DNA of 64,000 bases from Marivita sp. S6314 (GTDB lineage: Bacteria > Pseudomonadota > Alphaproteobacteria > Rhodobacterales > Rhodobacteraceae): the NCBI RefSeq assembly GCF_023015985.1, contig NZ_JALKAO010000003.1, positions 620,001 through 684,000 of the forward strand, given 5' to 3'. Of the stretch, positions 26,441 through 35,108 are shown one piece after another (position 1 is the stretch's first letter; every line of letters begins with the position of its first letter). The notes beneath the pieces are model-generated. The model saw only the letters and a list, made by a program, of their open reading frames with translations. It ran no database searches and was not told the origin of the DNA. Made by a program: the position numbers and the translations under genes.

Positions 26441-26845
26441 TTGCAAACGACATTCACGATCCCGACCCACGGCGCTGGCCTGTATGAATTCACGCGCGAC
26501 GTCGCGGGATGGGTTCAGGGTTCCGGGCTTCTGACGTTGTTCATTCAGCATACGTCTGCCAGCCTCCTGATTCAGGAAAATGCGGATCCAGAGGTGCAAA
26601 CCGATTTGCAGGCCTTTTTCCACCGACTTGTGCCGCCCACCACGGACCCCGCGATGTCATACCTGACGCACACCTACGAAGGCCCCGACGATATGCCCGC
26701 CCATATCAAGGCGGCGATGATGCCTGTGTCCTTGTCCATTCCTGTCACACAAGGGCGTCTGGCGCTTGGGACATGGCAGGGGCTTTACGTGTTCGAACAT
26801 CGATCCGCCCCGCATCACCGCAAGGTTGTTGCGCATTTGGCATGA
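26441..26845 (+). CDS. YjbQ family protein (secondary thiamine-phosphate synthase type)
   Basis: Protein of 134 residues covering the full YjbQ/UPF0047 fold. The conserved core is LFIQHTSASLLIQENADPEV, and the second histidine block is VFEHRSAPHHRKV. E. coli YjbQ has weak thiamine-phosphate synthase activity, but the physiological role of the family is not settled. The start is inferred as TTG at 26441 because the fold begins immediately (QTTFTIPTHGAGLYEFT); no in-frame ATG lies upstream. Confidence 0.88.
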   Translation: MQTTFTIPTHGAGLYEFTRDVAGWVQGSGLLTLFIQHTSASLLIQENADPEVQTDLQAFFHRLVPPTTDPAMSYLTHTYEGPDDMPAHIKAAMMPVSLSIPVTQGRLALGTWQGLYVFEHRSAPHHRKVVAHLA

Positions 26846-26971
26846 CTTTTTACCACTGATTGCGGTGTGAAATCGCCTCTACCCAAAACTTCGGGGCTGA
26901 CCTATAGTGGCTGTGGATAAGTGGGAAAAACCCACAGTCTGAGGCAGAGACGAAAAAGAGGGGGACGGCCA

Positions 26972-27451
26972 ATGCGCTGCCCGTTTTGCGGAAATATTGA
27001 TTCACAGGTAAAAGACAGCCGTCCGGCGGAGGATCACGTCGCCATCCGCCGCAGACGCTTTTGTCCGGCATGTGGTGGCCGGTTCACCACCTACGAACGA
27101 GTCCAGTTGCGCGATTTGGTGGTGATCAAATCCAACGGACGGCGCGAGGATTTTGATCGGGACAAATTGGAACGGTCAATCCGCATGGCGATGCAGAAAC
27201 GCCCGATTGAGCCGGACCGAATTGATCAGATGATTTCCGGGATCGTGCGCCGACTAGAAAGCATGGGCGAAACCGACATCGACTCCAAGCAGATTGGTGA
27301 GATCGTGATGGAGACCCTGGCCCGGATCGATACGGTGGCCTATGTCCGTTTTGCCAGCGTGTACAAGAATTTCCAGGAAGCAGACGATTTCGACAAATTC
27401 GTCAGCGAACTGCGCCCCAACGAAAAAGACAAGACCAAACCCGAAGAGTGA
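26972..27451 (+). CDS. nrdR: Transcriptional repressor NrdR
   Basis: Regulator of 159 residues that represses ribonucleotide reductase genes. It has the N-terminal zinc ribbon with C3, C6, C31 and C34 ([23 protein letters not shown]), followed by the ATP-cone domain ([17 protein letters not shown]). ATG 26972 is preceded by a strong purine run (AGAGGGGGA). Its stop overlaps the GTG start of ribD. The pairing nrdR-ribD is common in Proteobacteria. Confidence 0.96.
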   Translation: MRCPFCGNIDSQVKDSRPAEDHVAIRRRRFCPACGGRFTTYERVQLRDLVVIKSNGRREDFDRDKLERSIRMAMQKRPIEPDRIDQMISGIVRRLESMGETDIDSKQIGEIVMETLARIDTVAYVRFASVYKNFQEADDFDKFVSELRPNEKDKTKPEE

Positions 27452-28572
27452 GCGCCACCATGCGCCCGGATGATGCGTTCTATATGGACCGGGCTTTGGA
27501 ACTCGGGCGGCGGGGGCTTGGCAACACGTGGCCGAACCCCGCTGTCGGCTGTGTCGTGGTGCGGGATGGGGACATTGTCGGCGAAGGGTGGACGCAACCG
27601 GGTGGACGCCCGCATGCGGAAACCGAAGCGCTGGCCATGGCGGACGATCGCGCCAGGGGGGCGACCGCTTATGTCACGCTGGAACCCTGCGCCCATCAGG
27701 GGCAGACGCCACCTTGCACCGATACGCTGATCGCCGCCGGGATCGCCCGGGTTGTTGCGCCGTTTTCCGACAAGGATCCCCGCGTGTCAGGCCAGGGCTT
27801 TGCGCGGCTCCGGGAGGCGGGGATTGACGTGACCACAGGTGTCGGCGCGGACAGTGCCGCGGTAGATCATGCCGGGTTCTTTTTGCGCACCGAACTTGGG
27901 CGTCCACTTGTCACGCTGAAACTCGCAACCAGCCTTGACGGACGCATCGCCACGGCCAGCGGCGACAGCCAGTGGATCACCGGCCCAGAGACGCGCGCCC
28001 ACGTGCACCATCTACGGGCCTGCCACGATGCCGTGATGGTCGGCGCAGGCACGGCCCGCGCGGATGACCCGCTTTTGACGGTTCGCGGGCCAGACGTCCC
28101 GAAACAGCCGGTTCGCATCGTGGTGACCCGTCGGCTGGACATTCCTAGAGACAGCAAACTTGTGTCGACCCTGCCGGAAGCGCCGCTTTGGCTCTGCCAT
28201 GGGGATGACGCCCCGGCAGAGGCGCGCGCGGCGTGGCAGGCGCTTGGGGCAATCCTGATCCGGGTTCCCTTGGTCGGGCGTCAGCTTGATATCGGGGCGC
28301 TGATGCAGGCGTTGGGGACACAGGGCCTGACACGGGTGTTCTGCGAAGGTGGTGGCGAATTGGCGGCCAGCCTCTTTGGGGCGGATGTTGTGGACCGTCT
28401 GGATCTGCACATGGGGGGCGTCATCATCGGGGCCGAAGGTCGCCCGGCGCTGGGGGCCCTGGGTCTTGAGAAACTGTCTGATGCACCGCGCTTTCACCTC
28501 TTGTCCGTCCGACACATCGGGGAGGACGTGGTCCAAAGCTGGACGCGTCAGCGCCGCCAGAGCCAAGCATAA
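27448..28572 (+). CDS. ribD: Riboflavin biosynthesis protein RibD (deaminase/reductase)
   Basis: Bifunctional enzyme of about 374 residues for the second and third steps of riboflavin synthesis. The N-terminal deaminase domain has the zinc site HAETEAL and [11 protein letters not shown]. The C-terminal reductase domain covers [23 protein letters not shown] and [10 protein letters not shown]. The GTG at 27448 overlaps the nrdR stop; ATG 27460 is an alternative start. Its 3' end overlaps by 25 bp the 3' end of the opposite-strand kpsC gene. The next pathway gene, ribE, lies 4.6 kb away beyond the capsule operon. Confidence 0.95.
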   Translation: MSATMRPDDAFYMDRALELGRRGLGNTWPNPAVGCVVVRDGDIVGEGWTQPGGRPHAETEALAMADDRARGATAYVTLEPCAHQGQTPPCTDTLIAAGIARVVAPFSDKDPRVSGQGFARLREAGIDVTTGVGADSAAVDHAGFFLRTELGRPLVTLKLATSLDGRIATASGDSQWITGPETRAHVHHLRACHDAVMVGAGTARADDPLLTVRGPDVPKQPVRIVVTRRLDIPRDSKLVSTLPEAPLWLCHGDDAPAEARAAWQALGAILIRVPLVGRQLDIGALMQALGTQGLTRVFCEGGGELAASLFGADVVDRLDLHMGGVIIGAEGRPALGALGLEKLSDAPRFHLLSVRHIGEDVVQSWTRQRRQSQA

Positions 28573-30518
28573 CCTGACAGCAGCCCTTGCGCTTTGGCCA
28601 GTATACGCAACCGCTTTGATTGCGCTGTGCGCCCTGACACCAAACGATCCAGAGCCACTTCGACAGGACACGCGGCATTGGTCACCGGATCATGGTAGCG
28701 CGGATAGCCAATCAGCGCGGCGTGCGCCAAACCTTCCAGGGTGACAGGCGTATTGCGTCGCTCCGGCATCGCACAAAGATCGGCTGTCAGGCCCCAACCC
28801 GCGTAAAACGGGATGCCCAACGTGGTGACAGACGCACCGCGCAGCAACGCCTCGAACCCGGTAAGCGAAGTCAGCGTCCAGACCGCATCCACATGTCCCA
28901 AAAGCGAGGCCATCGGGACATCCTCTACCACAAGGTCGGCCCAGGTTTCGGCATGTGCCACCTTGCCGGGTCGCAGGTTCGCCTGCACATCCGGATGCGG
29001 TTTGTAGATGATAAATGCGTCGGGATTTGCGCGTCGGACATGCTCTAGCAAGACGGCGTTGGTTTTGATGTCCGGACTACCAAGGCGCACGGATGCGTCG
29101 TCTTCCACCTGCCCGGGCACGAGAAGAACGGTCCGCCCCTGAACATCCGGAAGCGTATCGTCCGACAGGCCCGTCGCGTATTTCGTGATGCCGTGTTCCA
29201 CCAGCGCATCAATCAGTCGGCGCGCCCGACGGATGTCTTGGGCCGAGAGCTTCGCGCTTTTGGAGATCAGCGTTTCAAGATGGGATGGGCGGGTCGGATC
29301 GTAGTAGATCCCAAGATCGTCCAGCGCGAGCGACACCGGCGGCACCAGCTCCGCGCCCAGACCGTTTGACCGCAGAAAGCCGTCTTCGACGCTCCAATCC
29401 GCCGTATGCGACGACCCCCACGCCATCTTACGGCGGTGTCCATCTGTGTCAGATGATCCAAACCGCATCGGAACATGTGCACCGAACATGGCTTGCATGT
29501 GCGGTCGCTTCCACAAACTGATGTTGGATGCGATCCACCCGTGGCGGTCCTCGATCCATGTGCGTTGTGTCGCTTCCAGCGTGTCAACAACGCGTTCAAG
29601 TCCGCACAGAACATCGTCAAACGGATCATACCAGACCGGAAACTGGATCATCGCACCTGCAAACAGTTGGGCGCGGGTCAGTTTGCGCTGGCGACGAGGG
29701 AAGCTGTGTTCATCCTCGGTCAAACCCCATCCGGCATAACACGGCGTGCCGAACACGCGGGGTTTGTGTCCGGCCAAAATGGCTTCGAACCCCATCTGAG
29801 AGGACAGGGTATAGACCGCAATGGCCCCTTCCAGAAGATCGTAGGGCGCATAGTCGCCCTCCACAAAAGCGATCCTGTCAGACAGATGCGCATCGGTATA
29901 ATGCCCACCGCGCTTGCCGGAAGTGGTTTCCGGATGCGATTTGATCAGGATGCGCGCGGCCGGGTGTTCGGTCTGTGCATAGTACAGCATCTCGGCAAAT
30001 CGCGCGCGCGCCGTGTCTACGCCGGGGACCGACGCCTGCACCGACGCGTCGCCTTCGGCTTGATCGATCACAAGCACATACCCGGGCTCCAGGAGAGGCA
30101 GATCAGGATCATAGGCACAATATTTCGACAGCTTCAGTGTCCGAAGGCGGGCGATCAACCCGCGCGCTTCATCCAGCAACGCGGTGTCATCCAATGGGCT
30201 TTCGATCAAGTGGGTCTCGATGCCCGACGGGCGCGACGCGTCGAAATGCAGACCCGTCCGATCCAGCAGCAATCCCAGGGGCGGTTCGCGGCCAACGCGC
30301 CCGGGGTGAAGGGACCGCAGAAAAGCATCCTCAACACGCAGCACCGGACTGTCCGTTTTGTCGGCGACGGACACTCCCCGGCTTGCACTGGGCGTTGCCC
30401 CCCAAACGCCGATCCAATCGCCCTCGGACGGGCGACCGACGGATACCGACCAGCCGCTGAGCGACAGGATCCGCTTGATGCGCGTCTGGGTCAGAAATCC
30501 ACTGTTATACACGCACAA
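28548..30518 (-). CDS. kpsC: Capsule polysaccharide beta-Kdo transferase KpsC
   Basis: Protein of about 656 residues built from two related glycosyltransferase halves. Each half ends in the same blocks: MGFEAILAGHKPRVFGTPCY plus AGWGLTEDEH in the first, and TGFEALLRGASVTTLGIPFY plus AGWGLTADL in the second, each followed by a [YF]P-x-[YW]x-DP segment. In characterised KpsC the two domains add alternating Kdo residues of the poly-Kdo linker on the lysophosphatidylglycerol anchor of group 2 capsules. The start is inferred as TTG 30518, with GTG 30512 as alternative; the longer frame runs into the upstream exporter gene. Last gene of the capsule operon. Confidence 0.88.
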   Translation of the reverse strand: MCVYNSGFLTQTRIKRILSLSGWSVSVGRPSEGDWIGVWGATPSASRGVSVADKTDSPVLRVEDAFLRSLHPGRVGREPPLGLLLDRTGLHFDASRPSGIETHLIESPLDDTALLDEARGLIARLRTLKLSKYCAYDPDLPLLEPGYVLVIDQAEGDASVQASVPGVDTARARFAEMLYYAQTEHPAARILIKSHPETTSGKRGGHYTDAHLSDRIAFVEGDYAPYDLLEGAIAVYTLSSQMGFEAILAGHKPRVFGTPCYAGWGLTEDEHSFPRRQRKLTRAQLFAGAMIQFPVWYDPFDDVLCGLERVVDTLEATQRTWIEDRHGWIASNISLWKRPHMQAMFGAHVPMRFGSSDTDGHRRKMAWGSSHTADWSVEDGFLRSNGLGAELVPPVSLALDDLGIYYDPTRPSHLETLISKSAKLSAQDIRRARRLIDALVEHGITKYATGLSDDTLPDVQGRTVLLVPGQVEDDASVRLGSPDIKTNAVLLEHVRRANPDAFIIYKPHPDVQANLRPGKVAHAETWADLVVEDVPMASLLGHVDAVWTLTSLTGFEALLRGASVTTLGIPFYAGWGLTADLCAMPERRNTPVTLEGLAHAALIGYPRYHDPVTNAACPVEVALDRLVSGRTAQSKRLRILAKAQGLLSGYAWLWRR

Positions 30519-30580
30519 ACGCCGGGGTGTTGATCCCCCGGCGTTCGCAATGTGATGTCTTGCGTCAGGCACGCTGGCGC

Positions 30581-31729
30581 TTACGGGCTGGTGGTTCCAC
30601 CAGTGGCGGCATCGGCCAGCCCCTGGGCCCCGCCCAAAGTGCCCGTGATGGCAGCAATGGTCCGGTTCCACTGAACAATCGGGGCCTCTGTGACATAGAT
30701 CGTGTCCCCGTCCCGGATCAGGAAATCGCGTGCAACGAACAATCCGTTCGGCTCTGTCAGGTCAAGCACGTAGATCATGCGCTGGGCACCAACAAGATCG
30801 GACCGTCCCAGCACGGCGTTCGAGATTTCCGCCGGTTCGTTGCGGAAAATGAACACGCCGGTGGGGTCCGCCGTGGTTGCGATCAGGCCACCCAACTGTG
30901 CAAGCGCTTCGACCGCAGACAACGTGCGGCTGTCAAATGTCAGCTGCGTTTGCGATCCTGCCGCACCCAGCGCGGTAAAGGACCGTTGGTCGGCCTCGAC
31001 CAGAATGCGGTCGCCGTCGCGCAAGGCGACATCCAGCTTGGGATTGGCGTAAAGATCTTCGAACCAGATGGTTTCGCTGTGCCCGTTGCGCGTCAACGTG
31101 ATCTGAGCGATCTCGGGCGACGTTCCGACGCCCCCTGCGCTGGCCAGCATCGACGCCAGCGTGCGGGTGGGGCGGGTGATCGGGAACACGCCTTGCGTGC
31201 CAGCAGACCCGAGGATCGACACTGTCGCCCCGTCACCGGCCAATCGACGGACCTCGACCTGCGGGTCCGGCGTCTGGTCTTCAAGTTTCTTTGTAATGAT
31301 CCGGCGAATGGCCTCGGGCGTGTTGCCCGCAGCTTTGATGCGACCGGCATAAGGAACAAAGATAAACCCGGATCCGTCAACCTGAACGTTTTCAAGCGAC
31401 GTGGCATTGGAGGCCTCACCGGCCAGCAACCCGTCATCGACGTTTTCCCAGATCGTCAAACCCAGCGTATCGCCGGGTCGGATGGTATCTGCGCCCTGCA
31501 GGCTTGTGTTTTTAAGGCGGTCGGAAAATCCAAGCGCGGGTACAACGGCGGTTGTGCGCGTCACCCGGTCGTTGACGGCCACAATAAACGCATCGCCTTC
31601 GCGCTGTACCGAACCGGCAAAGATCTGGTTTTTGCTCGGCCCCATCCCGGGCAACGTGCACGATGCCAGGAAGGATGCGCACAGCACCACAGCGATGGGT
31701 CGCGCCCACCGGAAATTTGAACTGAACAC
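30581..31729 (-). CDS. Polysaccharide export lipoprotein (Wza/KpsD-like)
   Basis: Outer-membrane polysaccharide export protein of 382 residues. The N-terminus has a signal with lipobox (ASFLASCTLPGMG). The Poly_export domain is visible around IRPGDTLGLTIWENVDDG and GFIFVPYAGRIKAAGNTPEAI, followed by SLBB-type repeats (SILGSAGTQGVFPI; LRDGDRILVEAD). A last segment (LIRDGDTIYVTEAP) completes the usual periplasmic ring part. It would form the outer-membrane channel for the capsule made by the flanking KpsS and KpsC. It lies 62 bp before kpsC. Confidence 0.88.
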   Translation of the reverse strand: MFSSNFRWARPIAVVLCASFLASCTLPGMGPSKNQIFAGSVQREGDAFIVAVNDRVTRTTAVVPALGFSDRLKNTSLQGADTIRPGDTLGLTIWENVDDGLLAGEASNATSLENVQVDGSGFIFVPYAGRIKAAGNTPEAIRRIITKKLEDQTPDPQVEVRRLAGDGATVSILGSAGTQGVFPITRPTRTLASMLASAGGVGTSPEIAQITLTRNGHSETIWFEDLYANPKLDVALRDGDRILVEADQRSFTALGAAGSQTQLTFDSRTLSAVEALAQLGGLIATTADPTGVFIFRNEPAEISNAVLGRSDLVGAQRMIYVLDLTEPNGLFVARDFLIRDGDTIYVTEAPIVQWNRTIAAITGTLGGAQGLADAATGGTTSP

Positions 31730-31829
31730 TGCTCGGTCTCCTCGACCAGTTATTGTCTGCCTCGGTTTATCTTTTTTCGATAAGCTACCGGAATCGGGGC
31801 AGTTTGGCCAGTACTAGGGATGGTGCCGT

Positions 31830-33128
31830 CTACTGAACAAGCCGCAACTGTTGCGTCACGGACGCTTCACCCGACAGACGCAATTCGTAAGGCCCATGCG
31901 GCGCCATCATCCGATCCACGACATGCCGCAGCAGTTGTGCGCGCCCTCGTGCGGAATAATACCCACCGGGAAGCTGGCTCGTTTCCAGCAGGAACTGCCG
32001 GTAAATCGCGTGGGCGTCGGGGTCGGGCGGATGAGGGGACCGGAAAAACGCGGGCAGCGGTTGATGCGACACCAGCCCCGGTTTGTCATAAACGCTTGTG
32101 CCAAAGCAGCGCACCGGCAATCCGCGCCAGAGCGCCTGATGGGCTGCGGTCGAATTGACCGTGACAGCCGACCGCGCGGCTTGCAGAAGATAAGCCAGCT
32201 TGCCGCCCCGCACAAAGCAGACCCTGTCCGCAACACCATGGCGCGCCGCGCTGCGCCGGATGGCCTGTTCCAATGGCGCGCGACCGTCTTCCAGCGGATG
32301 CGCTTTGAAAACCAGCCGGTGATGCGCCGGGGCCCCCTTGGCAAAACCGTCGATCACCAGGTCAACGAACTCGGTCTGTGATTTGAACTGTGAAAACGCG
32401 CGAAAACTTGCATCGTGTTCCAGTTGCAAAAGACCAACGTGATAGGGCCAGCCTCCTTTGCGAATGCGCCGTGTTGCCAGATGCCGCAGAAGGATATGGC
32501 GGGGCCTGCGGATCAATCGCAAAAGCTGAAGCCTGAACTCTTCCGCGACGGATTGATCCCGATGGGGGCGGTAATTCGGAAACGCCTGATTTCTGAACAG
32601 AACATGCCAATGATACAGCGCCCCGTGGATCATATGCTGACGCAAATCGCCCCATCGGTCCGGGGGAACCGTTGGCATATCCGCCCGCTGACGCAGCGCG
32701 CGCGTCATATCCTCAAGCGAAATGTGCATCAGCCGCGAATTCCCGTTCGAGCCGTTGCGTTCATACGTGGCCCAGTAGGGGCGCAGGTAACCTTCTTCGA
32801 AAACGTGAATGGTCATCCCCAAGCGGCGTGCGATCCTGACCGCCTCGGCATGGTGTTGCCGCGTGTCGCCGTAAAGCACAAGATCGGTGGCCCCGGTCGA
32901 TTGTACCCAGCGTTCAAACTGGGCGTGCCAGCCGTCAAGTGGCGCGCGAAAGGGCAGCAACCGGTCGCGATCCGACCAACGCGACGCGTCACCGGCATTG
33001 AATGCAACCCGCCAACAGGTTGCACCGGTTTCTGAAAGGTGCGCCGCCAGTTCCGAAAAGAACGGACCGTGCGGGCCCTGCAAAAACAGGAACGCACGGG
33101 TGTCTGTCTTGGCCGTTGTCTTTGTCAT
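31830..33128 (-). CDS. kpsS: Capsule polysaccharide beta-Kdo transferase KpsS
   Basis: Protein of 432 residues, first gene of the capsule operon. Family blocks include FLQGPHGPFFSELAAHL at the N-terminus, VFEEGYLRPYW in the middle and TVNSTAAHQALWRGLPVR near the C-terminus. KpsS transfers the first Kdo to the phosphatidylglycerol-based acceptor, and KpsC then extends it. ATG 33128 was chosen because the conserved sequence begins within ten residues; the longer frame is antisense to ribE. Divergent from ribE across 106 bp. Confidence 0.87.
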   Translation of the reverse strand: MTKTTAKTDTRAFLFLQGPHGPFFSELAAHLSETGATCWRVAFNAGDASRWSDRDRLLPFRAPLDGWHAQFERWVQSTGATDLVLYGDTRQHHAEAVRIARRLGMTIHVFEEGYLRPYWATYERNGSNGNSRLMHISLEDMTRALRQRADMPTVPPDRWGDLRQHMIHGALYHWHVLFRNQAFPNYRPHRDQSVAEEFRLQLLRLIRRPRHILLRHLATRRIRKGGWPYHVGLLQLEHDASFRAFSQFKSQTEFVDLVIDGFAKGAPAHHRLVFKAHPLEDGRAPLEQAIRRSAARHGVADRVCFVRGGKLAYLLQAARSAVTVNSTAAHQALWRGLPVRCFGTSVYDKPGLVSHQPLPAFFRSPHPPDPDAHAIYRQFLLETSQLPGGYYSARGRAQLLRHVVDRMMAPHGPYELRLSGEASVTQQLRLVQ

Positions 33129-33234
33129 GTCTGCGCAGTATCCCTCAGCCGTTGGTAGGCTACCATACGCACCGGCGGTGTGGGAATGCCTGACCGCAAG
33201 ATTTGGTGGGCTGACGCAAGATAGGGGCAAGATC

Positions 33235-33825
33235 ATGTTTACAGGCATCGTGACGGACATCGGCGAGGTGCGCCAATTGGAACATCGCGGTGATCTGCGC
33301 GCCCGCATCGCCACCGCCTATGACACCGACGGGATTGATATCGGCGCGTCGATTGCCTGTAGTGGTGTTTGCCTCACTGTTGTGGTGCTGGGACCGGACT
33401 GGTTCGAAGTGGAAATCAGCGCGGAAACCCTCGACAAGACAACGCTCGGGTCTTGGCAAGTGGGCACGAAAATCAATCTCGAACGCGCGCTCAAGGTTGG
33501 CGATGAACTGGGCGGGCATATCGTGACGGGCCATGTTGATGGCCTCGCCGAAATCGTGGACATGCGCCCCGAAGGCGACAGCATTCGCTACACGTTTGAA
33601 GCGCCCGAAACCCTCGCCCGGTTTATCGCGCCCAAAGGGTCGGTTGCGCTTGATGGCACATCTTTGACCGTGAACGAGGTCGATGGATGCCGCTTTGGGG
33701 TCAACCTCATTCCCCACACGCAAGAGGTCACGACCTGGGGGCGTTCCAAGGTGGGCGACAAGGTGAACCTCGAAATTGACACGCTGGCGCGGTACGTGGC
33801 GCGGCTTGCCGAGATGCAGGGCTGA
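33235..33825 (+). CDS. ribE: Riboflavin synthase alpha subunit
   Basis: Enzyme of 196 residues that dismutates two 6,7-dimethyl-8-ribityllumazine molecules to riboflavin. It starts with the invariant MFTGIVTDIGEV and contains two homologous lumazine-binding barrels; ACSGVCLTVV in the first corresponds to ALDGTSLTVNEV in the second. GGHIVTGHVDG is a further conserved block. It is separated from ribD by the capsule operon. No FMN riboswitch is seen upstream, and the 106-bp gap to kpsS must hold both promoters. Confidence 0.96.
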   Translation: MFTGIVTDIGEVRQLEHRGDLRARIATAYDTDGIDIGASIACSGVCLTVVVLGPDWFEVEISAETLDKTTLGSWQVGTKINLERALKVGDELGGHIVTGHVDGLAEIVDMRPEGDSIRYTFEAPETLARFIAPKGSVALDGTSLTVNEVDGCRFGVNLIPHTQEVTTWGRSKVGDKVNLEIDTLARYVARLAEMQG

Positions 33826-33852
33826 TCCGCACTCGGGTGCGGACGGTTTTCG

Positions 33853-35007
33853 CTAGAGACGGGCGACCGCTTTGCGTCCAATGATCCAAGTCAGGATCAT
33901 ACCAGCGCTGTAAGCGACTGCCAGAAACGCGAAAGGCCCGATCAATGGCGCGCCTTGATAGATCGCGATCAACAGCGGTGTTCCGGTCAGATTGCCAAGG
34001 TTCCCCATCTGCGCCAACGCCCCATTGGCCAGCGCCCGTGCATTGGGATCAGGGTTAAGCTGAGGGACTACGGCGAAGCCCGATCCCTGAACAAACGCCA
34101 TCGCGGCAAACAGCAATACGATACTGGCGGCTGAAAACCCGGCGATGAACGCGACAACGGCGGCCCCCAGACAGGCCGCGAACCCGCCGGTGACAACATG
34201 CAACGCCCGAACCCGGTTCAACAGGACAATTCCGGCGGTCAGGGCCACGGCAATTGACACCAATGGCGCAAGTGGGGCCAGCCAGGGCGGGGCCGTCCCG
34301 TTGGTCAAAAGTGGCAACGCGGTCAGGATCGACACAAAGGTCAGCGTATAACATAACCAGGCAAGCGCCGGGGTTGCGATGCCGGGGGTCGCATAGGCGC
34401 GGATGTGGCGCTGCAAGACAGACCCTTCCGGCGTTGTGAAAGACTGCCGTGCATCAGGGCGCGGCAGCACCATCAGGCACAGCAGACAGGCCACCGCCAT
34501 CCAAATGGCATGCCCGATCATCAACGCGGGAAGTCCGCCCAAGCCAAGGACACCGGGCGCGATCAGGGCGGTCATGGCAAACGCCACCCCGAAAAACGTG
34601 CTCCACAGGGTCAACGCCGCAGGGCGCAACCGATCCGGCGTCATCTCGGCGATCAGCGTGGGAGCCGCGACCACGATCAGCAGATGCGACACGCCTTCCA
34701 AAACGCGACTTGCCATCAGGAACGGCAGGGACGGCAAGCTGGCTTGCCAGATCGAAATCGCAGCACCCAGCGCCAGCGACCAGACCAAGGCGCGTCGCGT
34801 GCCGATCCGGTTCACCACCATCCCCGCAACAAGCCCTAGCAATACGCCCACAAGGCTGATCAGCGACACGGCCAGTCCCAATGTGGCATCGCTGCCGTCA
34901 TAGGTTTGCGCCAGGGTGACAAAGCTCACCGCGAGTTTGGAAAACTGACCCGCAGCGCCAAGCCCCGCCAGATAGATCACCCCCGTGATGAAAAGCGGAT
35001 GCGTCAT
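33853..35007 (-). CDS. MFS transporter
   Basis: Integral membrane protein of about 384 residues with around twelve hydrophobic helices. Between helices 2 and 3 it has the MFS loop-like sequence GMVVNRIGTRRALVW. The substrate is unknown; the small loops and short length fit the 12-helix drug or organic-anion families. ATG 35007 was chosen because hydrophobic sequence begins at once (LFITGVIYLAGLG). It ends tail to tail with ribE and diverges from the helicase gene. Confidence 0.82.
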   Translation of the reverse strand: MTHPLFITGVIYLAGLGAAGQFSKLAVSFVTLAQTYDGSDATLGLAVSLISLVGVLLGLVAGMVVNRIGTRRALVWSLALGAAISIWQASLPSLPFLMASRVLEGVSHLLIVVAAPTLIAEMTPDRLRPAALTLWSTFFGVAFAMTALIAPGVLGLGGLPALMIGHAIWMAVACLLCLMVLPRPDARQSFTTPEGSVLQRHIRAYATPGIATPALAWLCYTLTFVSILTALPLLTNGTAPPWLAPLAPLVSIAVALTAGIVLLNRVRALHVVTGGFAACLGAAVVAFIAGFSAASIVLLFAAMAFVQGSGFAVVPQLNPDPNARALANGALAQMGNLGNLTGTPLLIAIYQGAPLIGPFAFLAVAYSAGMILTWIIGRKAVARL

Positions 35008-35108
35008 GCCTGTCCTTCCTGATCTGGCCCGACTAGTGGCGGAACCGCAAATCACCTGCAATGGCAACGACCGTTTTTCTTCTGCGGCACGCAGGTTATC
35101 TATCCCCC

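Noticed and set aside
33129-33234. FMN riboswitch upstream of ribE
   Set aside because: The 106-bp gap lacks the conserved aptamer blocks and is too short for a full FMN element.
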